Positions 26,379-32,668 of a stretch of DNA of 64,000 nucleotides are shown piece by piece. How positions within the stretch are numbered: the stretch's first letter is position 1; each line of letters opens with the position of its first letter. The DNA lies in contig DATIKU010000008.1 of the NCBI GenBank assembly GCA_035477215.1, positions 62,001 to 126,000 of the forward strand. Reading direction: 5' to 3'. The notes below the pieces were generated by a model that saw only the letters and a program-made list of their open reading frames with translations, did no database searches and was not told the DNA's origin. The stretch comes from Spirochaetota bacterium (GTDB taxonomy: Bacteria > Spirochaetota > UBA4802 > UBA5368). The position numbers and the translations under genes were made by a program.

Positions 26379-26536
26379 CCAGGATATCTAAAAGTCAGGT
26401 TTTCACAATCATAAGCTGGCTCGAACAACAGGCCGGCCGGGTCGAGTTCGGCGAAATATCAGTGAAGCTCATCATCCACCAGGGGACCGTCAAGCGCGTT
26501 GAAAAGGGCGTCATCGATCGGGAGATGGAAAGCTGA
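26375..26536 (+). CDS. DUF2292-like small protein, 53 aa
   Basis: Short ORF coupled on both sides: ATG at 26375 overlaps the previous stop, and its TGA overlaps the next ATG at 26536. The product VFTIISWLEQQAGRV followed by EFGEISVKLIIHQGTVKRVEK fits the pattern of DUF2292, small proteins with a helix and a three-strand sheet (fGsvtl.iqdGkvvqier). Function unknown. Such proteins are frequent in clostridial and spirochaete mobile elements. Confidence 0.7.
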   Translation: MTRISKSQVFTIISWLEQQAGRVEFGEISVKLIIHQGTVKRVEKGVIDREMES

Positions 26537-27330
26537 TGAAGGGCAAGTTGTATGGTCGTCTCGGGATATTCGGCGCCGTTCCGGTGAAGATTCTCCAGGA
26601 TGATAGAGTCAAGCCGAACGGGGTCAAAGCCTATATCGCCCTCTCCTCTTTTCAGGGGACGAAGGATTTCGCGTATCCATCTATTCCGGTGATAGCCGAA
26701 CGCGCCGGCCTCTCGGATCGCGCGGTGATTGACGCCCTTAAAAATCTCACAGAGACGGGATGGATAGTTAAGAAGCGCCGCGGCCGGACGCTGACCAATA
26801 TTTACATTTGCATGGTTTATGTTGATGCTCTCGATGATGAAGGAGATGGGGTGATGTGCGGAAAACTTGCACATCATGATGTGCAGAAAAATAACACCCC
26901 TGAAGTGCAAGAAAGTAGCACATCATATATAAAAGACCACTTACAAGACCAAAAAGCAAAAGACCAAAAGATTGCGCACGCTACGCTGCGCTCCCTCTTT
27001 GAAAAAATAAATCCCCAATACCATCACGACGGCAAACAAGCCAAAAGCATTCAATATCTGATTGAAAACCACAGCCTCAAATCCATTGAAGCCACCGCTG
27101 TGAAGCTCTCGCGCCTGGTCGCGACCAACGAAAAATTCTGGCGGGATCTGCCCATTACCCCGGCCCAGGTGCTGTCGACCTGGTCCAACATCGTCGCGAA
27201 ACGCGAGGACGCCGCGCGGTCCGCACCGCTGATCCGGGCGCGCGATCCATTCCTCGATAGCCTCCCGCAAGAAATGATTGATGAATTTGTACGATCACAA
27301 CCGGAGGTGAAACACATTGGCGAATCATGA
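26536..27330 (+). CDS. Replication-initiation type HTH protein
   Basis: 264 aa. The N-terminal ~90 residues form a helix-turn-helix domain common in phage replication proteins (FAYPSIPVIAERAGLSDRAVIDALKNLTETGWIVKK...). A charged linker follows, and then a C-terminal helical region ending with VLSTWSNIV, as in DnaD-like or phage O-type initiators. It probably opens or recruits helicase to the element origin. The adjacent TTCACC iterons (26068-26103) or the structured region (27940-28062) could be its target. It overlaps the next gene by 14 bases. Confidence 0.65.
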   Translation: MKGKLYGRLGIFGAVPVKILQDDRVKPNGVKAYIALSSFQGTKDFAYPSIPVIAERAGLSDRAVIDALKNLTETGWIVKKRRGRTLTNIYICMVYVDALDDEGDGVMCGKLAHHDVQKNNTPEVQESSTSYIKDHLQDQKAKDQKIAHATLRSLFEKINPQYHHDGKQAKSIQYLIENHSLKSIEATAVKLSRLVATNEKFWRDLPITPAQVLSTWSNIVAKREDAARSAPLIRARDPFLDSLPQEMIDEFVRSQPEVKHIGES

Positions 27331-27790
27331 GACGCTCGCGGCCGGCCTCGCGTTTTACTTCCGTGAGCCGGCGCTGCTGGAGGCCGGGGAGACGCGCATC
27401 CCGAATCCACGGATAACCGAGCTCGTCCGATGGTTTAACGGTCGTTTCGGCGACAACCAGTCGGCCGCGGCCGATTTTGTTGAGCTCGTAAAGCGGTCCT
27501 TCCGGCCAACATCGACAGTTCCCTTCCCGCTCCTCGCGGACCTCGAGGAGATCGACCGCAAGGGCAACGTATTCAGGCCTCCGAAATACCAGACCCCAAG
27601 CCTGGGCGAAGGGCTCCTCGCGTACGCGGCGCAAACTGGCCTCACCTATGATCCGCCGGCGGGGAGAGAAAATACTCAGGTGTCCGAGATATGGGACGCG
27701 GTGAACGTGGACTTCAACGCCGCGCTTTTGCGGTACGGGATAAAACTGGTGTACCTGGCGCACAAAACATACATCGGAGCGAAAGCGTGA
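27317..27790 (+). CDS. Unknown element protein, 157 aa
   Basis: No family recognised. TTG start at 27317 with GGAGGTGA nine bases upstream, inside the end of the preceding gene. Soluble, mixed composition; region LVRWFNGRFGDNQSAAADFVELVKR looks helical. Part of the excisionase-to-zinc-ribbon operon. Its stop overlaps the following GTG (GTGA). Confidence 0.65.
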   Translation: MANHETLAAGLAFYFREPALLEAGETRIPNPRITELVRWFNGRFGDNQSAAADFVELVKRSFRPTSTVPFPLLADLEEIDRKGNVFRPPKYQTPSLGEGLLAYAAQTGLTYDPPAGRENTQVSEIWDAVNVDFNAALLRYGIKLVYLAHKTYIGAKA

Positions 27791-27939
27791 AGGAGTACCC
27801 CTGCACATGCTGCGGATTCCCGGTAATAGAGCCCTGGGATGAGGAATGCCCCCAGTGCGGGCGACCAACAGACCCGCGCCGGATCGTACTTCTGGATCTC
27901 GCACAGAGGGCGGACGAGAAATGTAATGATGCGAAATGA
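27787..27939 (+). CDS. Zinc-ribbon mini-protein, 50 aa
   Basis: GTG start at 27787 coupled to the preceding stop. Four cysteines in two CxxC knuckles (CTCCGF about residue 5 and CPQCGRP about residue 20) suit one Zn2+. The rest is a short helix. Probably a nucleic-acid or protein-binding adaptor. Last gene before the non-coding structured region. Confidence 0.7.
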   Translation: MKEYPCTCCGFPVIEPWDEECPQCGRPTDPRRIVLLDLAQRADEKCNDAK

Positions 27940-28062
27940 CCGCTTCGGTTTAGGTATGTGTATAACACATAAAATTCGCCCGGATAACGTGTTTTTTCAG
28001 CAGTATCAAAGCTGAAGAATCAAGGGGAAATGTTTATATTTTAAACATCGAAACCGAAGCGG
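27940..28062 (+). ncRNA. Candidate four-way-junction structured RNA or DNA
   Basis: A perfect 12-bp closing stem, CCGCTTCGGTTT (27940-27951) with AAACCGAAGCGG (28051-28062), encloses three consecutive hairpins. They are TATGTG/CACATA (27955-27971), TTTTTTCAGC-side 9-bp stem with one wobble (27993-28001/28011-28019), and ATGTTTA/TAAACAT (28030-28048). An outer TGA/TCA pair extends the closing stem. It begins one base after the zinc-ribbon stop. It could be a non-coding RNA, an origin, or a complex terminator. Confidence 0.45.
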
Positions 28063-28564
28063 GGTCACAGCTTGAACAGAATACGAAATTACCTTAACAG
28101 GGATAAAATGGTGACGGGTCCTTCCAGACGAAAAGCTCTCGAGGGTAATTCAAACCCCGGCAATTGGCTAGGTACCAGATTTTAGAGGACGCTTCGGATT
28201 CGTTTCGGAAAGTTATTGAAAAATTGTGTGATGTGACATAACTTGGTTTCAGTTTTGATGGATCATTACGCGAAGGACACTTCGCTGATGATATAAAAAA
28301 GTGGCGGCCTGAGGGCCGGCGTGGGGTGGTTCCTTCCGGCATGGCATAGCCACTTGGTTGATCGCTTCTCCTTTCATTTGCCTCCGGGCCCCTGGAAAGG
28401 CCCGGAGGATACTTCCAAGGAACGGAAGGGAATAGTAAGGAGGCAACGAGAGGACAAAGATGATGGTGGATGACAATTCGAGACTGTGTAGTAATGAGGA
28501 TGATGTACGTGACGCTATACTCGCATACCGCCGTCATCCAAATAAATTAAGAGGAGATAATAAA
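28063..28564. other. Non-coding stretch before the capsid gene
   Basis: No supported ORF on either strand. In a normal phage this position holds terminase and portal genes. Hairpins are frequent: AAGTGGC (28299-28305) with GCCACTT (28349-28355), and a perfect 10-bp stem CCTCCGGGCC (28381-28390) with GGCCCGGAGG (28399-28408). It may contain the capsid promoter, but no clear -35/-10 pair was found. Confidence 0.5.
28381..28408. terminator. Strong GC hairpin upstream of capsid gene
   Basis: Perfect 10-bp arms with an 8-base loop, no T run on the plus strand. Could be a terminator remnant or an mRNA leader structure. Confidence 0.35.
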
Positions 28565-29710
28565 ATGTCAGTTCAAATTGTTAAAATAGACGCAAGTGAT
28601 GCCCTTCGGCAGATTGAGGAAGCACGCAAGACACATTCCTATCGCCGCTGGGTAACTGGATTCAAAGAGGATCCGTTCGTTCCGCTAAACGAAAGCGATT
28701 TCCGTGATTACGGATTCCTAAACCTGGTCCGAGGGCTGGTAGATCTCAACGCGAAAGATTGCCGTCGCGAAATCGAAATTTCCGAGCATTACAAAAAACA
28801 GCATTCCCGGCATATTCTCGGAGCCGTCGTGCCGTTCAGCATGATGGCCCGGGACCTCACAAAAGGCACTCCCGCGAATGGAGGCAACCTGGTTGGCACC
28901 GATCATAAAGCCGCCTCATTCATCGATATCCTCCGGAATAAAATGGTTGTACGGGCAGCTGGCGCTCGTATTTTGGATAACCTTGTAGGGGATGTAGCCA
29001 TCCCCTCCCAGACTGGTGCAACAACTGCGGAATGGGTTTCGGAGGGAGGATCCCCGACGAAGAGCCAACCGGCCTTCGGGAAGGTTGAACTCAAGCCCAA
29101 GACCGTGGCGGCTTACGTGGATATTTCGCGGAAAATGCTGTTGCAGGCCACTCCTGCGGTCGATCAGCTTGTCCGCGCCGATTTGATGAATGTGCTCGCC
29201 ATTGCGCTCGACAAGGCGGCTCTCTGCGGATCCTCCAGTTCCGACGAACCAACCGGGATACTCAATGCGGATGACGTCCTGGATTTAACTCCGGCGGATT
29301 TGAATTATGGCACTATTGTCGACATGGAGACGGCGGTAACGACCCGGAATGTTGAAGAAAATTTATGTTGTTACGTCACCCATCCGAGAGTGAAAGCAAA
29401 ATTAAAAACGATGTTCTTGAACGACACCTACGGCTCCACTCCGCTCTGGACCAGGAAGGATGGGTTGGAAATCCTGAATGGCTGTCAAACCTTCGCGACG
29501 TCTCAAATCCCCTATGACACCGGAAACAGCCATATTATTTTCGGTGATTTCTCACAGCTTATAATGGCCATCTGGGGAGCCGGGATCGAAATCAACATCG
29601 ATCGCTCCATTCTCGCCACATCGGGTGGAATCCGCATAGTTGCATTTCTTGACTGCGATATGGCGCTCAGGATTTCGGAAGCGTTCGCCAAACTTGATGT
29701 GTCTGTGTAA
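28565..29710 (+). CDS. HK97-fold major capsid protein
   Basis: About 381 aa. From residue ~100 on, the pattern is that of the phage_capsid family: GGNLVGTDHKAASFIDILRN..., GDVAIPSQTGATTAEWVSEGG, then VAAYVDISRKMLLQ, DKAALCGSSSSDEPTGIL, and the C-terminal FGDFSQLIMAIWGAGIEI segment. The ~100-residue N-terminal part resembles the segment that follows the protease in protease-capsid fusions, but no protease is present. Start ATG 28565 with GAGGAG upstream, preferred over 28460. It lies only 6 bp before the tape measure gene, an abnormal arrangement implying loss of connector and tail genes. Confidence 0.88.
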   Translation: MSVQIVKIDASDALRQIEEARKTHSYRRWVTGFKEDPFVPLNESDFRDYGFLNLVRGLVDLNAKDCRREIEISEHYKKQHSRHILGAVVPFSMMARDLTKGTPANGGNLVGTDHKAASFIDILRNKMVVRAAGARILDNLVGDVAIPSQTGATTAEWVSEGGSPTKSQPAFGKVELKPKTVAAYVDISRKMLLQATPAVDQLVRADLMNVLAIALDKAALCGSSSSDEPTGILNADDVLDLTPADLNYGTIVDMETAVTTRNVEENLCCYVTHPRVKAKLKTMFLNDTYGSTPLWTRKDGLEILNGCQTFATSQIPYDTGNSHIIFGDFSQLIMAIWGAGIEINIDRSILATSGGIRIVAFLDCDMALRISEAFAKLDVSV

Positions 29711-29716
29711 GGCAAC

Positions 29717-32155
29717 ATGAGCACACAGCCAGGAAAGATAGCCGTCGAGCTCAGTCTCATGCTCGACCAGTTCAACAAGGCGATCCTCGACGCCAACGCC
29801 AAGCTGACCGGCATGGGCAAGCAGTTCGACCAGGTGGCCGAGCGCATGTCGCGCACGGCCGAGGGCCTGGGCAACGCCGGCCGCAATCTCAGCACTTTCC
29901 TCACCTTGCCCATCCTCGGAATCGGCGCGGCGGCGATCAAAACCGCCGCGGACATGGAGATGATGCAGGCCCAGTTCACGACGCTTCTCGGCGATGGATC
30001 GCGAGCGAAGGAGATGCTCAACCAGATTCAGCAGCTGGGAGCGAAAACCCCGTTCGAAACGCAGGACATCGCCGCGGCCTCGAAGACGCTTTTGGGTTTC
30101 AGCGTGGCCGCGGACGAGGTGATCGACGTGGTGAAGATGCTGGGCGACACCGCCCAGGGCGACGGCCAGAAGCTCCAGTCTATCGCCCTTGCCTACGGCC
30201 AGGTCACCGCCCAGGGCAAGGGCGATAGACGGGATATGCTACAGCTCATCAACGCCGGCGTGCCCATCTTCCAGCAGCTCGAGCTTTCCACCGGTCGAGC
30301 CACTGCCGAGCTCATGGAAATGACCGAGAGAGGAGAGATTACCGGCGAGGTGCTGAAAGCCGCCTTTCAGAAGATGACCTCGGAGGGCGGGCTGTTCTAC
30401 AAGGGCATGGAAACAGCATCGGAAACCACAACGGGTAAATGGTCGACTCTGATCGATACCGTCAAGCAGCTCGCCGTTTCATTCGGGCAATTGTTCATCC
30501 CAGCCGTGAAGGGGGCGATCGAGACGATAACCGGATGGCTTGAGGCTATAAACAGCTTGAGCGACGGGACGAAGAACATGATCGCTGGCGTCGCACTTGT
30601 GGTCGCCGCGATCGGCCCGTTATTGATGGTTGCCGGAAAGCTCATCGCCGCATATCGGGCCTTCATAATCATTCAGGCCGCCTTATCGGCTGGATGGGCC
30701 GGCCAGGCGATCGCCGGCGGCGCGAGTACAGCGGCTTTCGTCGCGAACCAGGTCGCCCTGATTGCCGCATCGGTGGCGACAAAAGCCGCCACGGCGGCCC
30801 AGTGGCTTCTGAACGCCGCACTGACGGCTAATCCTGTCGGGATAGTGATTGTGGCGGTCGGCGCTCTTGTCGCAGCGATTATCTGGATGGTGAAAAACTG
30901 GGATAAGGTTATCGCGAAGATCAAAGAGGCCTGGGAATGGGTGAAAAACTTCTTCTCCGGGACAAAGGCCGAAGCCGCTACCGCCGCCGATGGCATAAAG
31001 AAGGTCACCGACGAAACGAACAAGGCTTCACAGGCGGCCGAAAACGCGGCCCGAAAGGATTCGCAGCGCATGGAGAAGAGGAAGCAGGAAATTGAAAAAT
31101 GGGTGCAGGCATACAAGAAGGCCCAGGCAGATATAATCAAACTTCTCGAGGAGCACGGCAAAAACGAGCAACAGCTCGAGGAGATGAGGCACGCCCGGGC
31201 TCAAAGTGAGCTCTTCGCCCAGTTTAAAGCCCGTCAGCTAACCGAAGCGCAATATCTTAAAGGCTCCGAGGTTCTTCGCCAGCAGCACGAAAAAAACGTG
31301 ACTGACATGATGAGGGCCGAAGAGGAGAAGCGCAGGCAAATGCGAGAACAAGCCTTGAATAGGCTGGGAGGGTTTGTCAACGATCTCGGTGGCCTCCTCC
31401 AGATGAACGCGAATAACCGGATAGCGGAGATCGAGAACGAACAGACCCGGCGGATGGAACAGATTCGGGTTCAGTACGAAGAGGAAAAGACCCTTATCGA
31501 ATCTACCGTCACGAATAAAAAGGATCGCGACGCGGCCCTCAAGACCCTGGACGAGAAGCGCGCACGCCAGGAGAAGGCTTTTTCCGAGAAAAGCGAAAAG
31601 GAGAAGCGCAAAATTCAACGTGAAGCGGCAAAACAGCACCAGGCGATCGCCATCGTCGACACTACTATTACCACGGCCCAAGCAGCAACGAGCGCCTGGT
31701 GGTGGGGGTTCCGCCTCCCGCCGCCGGTAGGCGGCCCGGTCCTTGCCGGCATTATGGCGGGATTAACCACCGCCTTCGGGCTGGCGAAGATCGCGCTCAT
31801 AAAGGCTCAGCCGCTCCCGACGCTGGCGGAAGGTGGTCTCCTGCTCTCCCGTCCTGGCGGGGTGCCGTTTATCGGTGCCGAGGCCGGGTACGACGAGTAT
31901 GTCGTCCCCTTTAAGGGCGACGCGGTCGAGCGCCTGGCGGCCGCCATCGCGGCGAAGATCCCCGAGGGCCTGTACAGGTACGCGGCCTCATCGCGCACGC
32001 CTGAGACAACGATCGTTCCGGAGCCTTCGGCACCCGGCAACCTTTTTCACGTCATAGTGAATCTCGGAAGCGAGACGCTTTATGATGACATACAGCAAGC
32101 AACCGCGAATGGATTGCTTCTCATTCATTCTGGAAGCGTGAAGAAGTTAAATTAA
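29717..32155 (+). CDS. Phage tape measure protein
   Basis: 812 aa. The N-terminal ~190 residues match the tape_meas_nterm pattern (TLPILGIGAAAIKTAADMEMMQAQFTTLLGD and GQKLQSIALAYGQVTAQGKG). Hydrophobic segments at about 290-320 and 370-395 are typical of tape measures. A coiled-coil stretch (about 430-650) is rich in Lys, Glu and Gln. The C-terminal domain contains LPTLAEGGLLLSRPGGVPFIGAEAGYDE, a frequent tape-measure end signature. In Siphoviridae-type tails it sets tail length. Here no tail tube, chaperone or baseplate genes accompany it, so its use is doubtful. Confidence 0.9.
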   Translation: MSTQPGKIAVELSLMLDQFNKAILDANAKLTGMGKQFDQVAERMSRTAEGLGNAGRNLSTFLTLPILGIGAAAIKTAADMEMMQAQFTTLLGDGSRAKEMLNQIQQLGAKTPFETQDIAAASKTLLGFSVAADEVIDVVKMLGDTAQGDGQKLQSIALAYGQVTAQGKGDRRDMLQLINAGVPIFQQLELSTGRATAELMEMTERGEITGEVLKAAFQKMTSEGGLFYKGMETASETTTGKWSTLIDTVKQLAVSFGQLFIPAVKGAIETITGWLEAINSLSDGTKNMIAGVALVVAAIGPLLMVAGKLIAAYRAFIIIQAALSAGWAGQAIAGGASTAAFVANQVALIAASVATKAATAAQWLLNAALTANPVGIVIVAVGALVAAIIWMVKNWDKVIAKIKEAWEWVKNFFSGTKAEAATAADGIKKVTDETNKASQAAENAARKDSQRMEKRKQEIEKWVQAYKKAQADIIKLLEEHGKNEQQLEEMRHARAQSELFAQFKARQLTEAQYLKGSEVLRQQHEKNVTDMMRAEEEKRRQMREQALNRLGGFVNDLGGLLQMNANNRIAEIENEQTRRMEQIRVQYEEEKTLIESTVTNKKDRDAALKTLDEKRARQEKAFSEKSEKEKRKIQREAAKQHQAIAIVDTTITTAQAATSAWWWGFRLPPPVGGPVLAGIMAGLTTAFGLAKIALIKAQPLPTLAEGGLLLSRPGGVPFIGAEAGYDEYVVPFKGDAVERLAAAIAAKIPEGLYRYAASSRTPETTIVPEPSAPGNLFHVIVNLGSETLYDDIQQATANGLLLIHSGSVKKLN

Positions 32156-32196
32156 AAGCCCTCCAGGCTTTCCAGAATCGACGCAGGCGCATTTTA

Positions 32197-32235
32197 TTTC
32201 CCCGGGAATGGTTCTACCCGGGGAAATTGCTTTTA
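32197..32235 (+). terminator. Rho-independent terminator after the tape measure gene
   Basis: Perfect 10-bp arms TTTCCCCGGG (32197-32206) and CCCGGGGAAA (32217-32226), followed by TTGCTTTTA. Confidence 0.7.
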
Positions 32236-32242
32236 TGCGATT

Positions 32243-32265
32243 AAATGTTGCAACGTGCAACATTT
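32243..32265. promoter_or_regulatory. Perfect palindrome near attR
   Basis: AAATGTTGCA-ACG-TGCAACATTT, 10-bp perfect arms around 3 bases. Likely a dimeric protein binding site (excisionase, integrase accessory or repressor). Confidence 0.55.
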
Positions 32266-32391
32266 GCAGGAGGCCTACAAATGTCGGAATGTCCATAATT
32301 TGCTGGAAACAGAAACCGCAGCATGCGGAATTTGCAGAAGTCAAAACGGCCACGCTGTCCGATTTGCAAATTAGGCGACATTAACTTTTGC
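32262..32391 (+). repeat. ATTTGC direct repeats, candidate integrase arm sites
   Basis: ATTTGC occurs at 32262, 32298, 32330 and 32362 (spacing 36, 32, 32 bases), with a variant TTTTGC at 32386. They sit between the last element gene and attR, where arm-type integrase or excisionase sites are expected. Apart from these and the palindrome, 32156-32526 holds no gene. Confidence 0.5.
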
Positions 32392-32526
32392 GGAAAAAAA
32401 GTGAGTAAACTTAAAAATACAGAGCAAAACAGAGGCACACGAAAAGCAAAAAGACTTGACAAAATCCCTCACACAAAGACATAAATATAAGTAGAAAAGC
32501 GCGTTAAGCGGAATAGGCTTCCCGAA

Positions 32527-32575
32527 CTTCCAAGCTGATAGCGTGGGTTCGATTCCCATCACCCGCTCATAAAAG
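32527..32575 (+). repeat. attR core, 49-bp direct repeat copy 2 (tRNA-Gly 3' half)
   Basis: Exact copy of 23839-23887. Contains only the 3' half of tRNA-Gly from the anticodon on, so it is not a functional tRNA gene. Confidence 0.95.
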
Positions 32576-32601
32576 AACCCCGGCAGGTCCGGGGTTCTTT
32601 T
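32571..32601. terminator. Bidirectional terminator, original tRNA-Gly terminator
   Basis: Perfect 13-bp arms AAAAGAACCCCGG (32571-32583) and CCGGGGTTCTTTT (32589-32601) with A and T tails. Before integration it would have directly followed tRNA-Gly; it can also stop the penicillin-acylase gene arriving on the minus strand. Confidence 0.85.
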
Positions 32602-32668
32602 ATCGTCTTTACGGCCGCTCCCCGGATACGGGGACCAGGCCCGAGAAGCGGCGAATCGGGCGACCGGC

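Larger units (their letters stand above)
23839..32575. mobile_element. 8.7-kb integrated phage-related element in tRNA-Gly
   Basis: Bounded by a perfect 49-bp direct repeat (23839-23887 and 32527-32575) made of the 3' half of tRNA-Gly plus TCATAAAAG. Next to the left repeat is a tyrosine integrase facing inward. Contents in order: integrase, two overlapping mini-ORFs, an AT-rich cargo gene, excisionase-like, DUF2292-like, replication-type HTH protein, unknown, zinc ribbon, structured non-coding DNA, major capsid protein, tape measure protein. Terminase, portal, protease, connector, tail tube, lysis and repressor genes are not found. It is therefore a satellite-like element or a prophage that has lost most morphogenesis genes. 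Confidence 0.9.

Noticed and set aside
28094-28537. 147-codon minus-strand ORF in the element's non-coding region
   Set aside because: No ribosome site, low-complexity composition and no similarity to phage proteins; direction opposes the element operon.
32262-32391. CRISPR array
   Set aside because: Repeats are only six bases and flanking sequence is not conserved; no cas genes. Better read as protein binding sites.
32371-32562. Minus-strand ORF beginning MMGIEPTLSAW at attR
   Set aside because: Antisense of the tRNA-Gly fragment; not a gene.
32527-32575. Second tRNA-Gly gene
   Set aside because: Only the 3' half is present, without acceptor 5' strand or D arm; it is attR.
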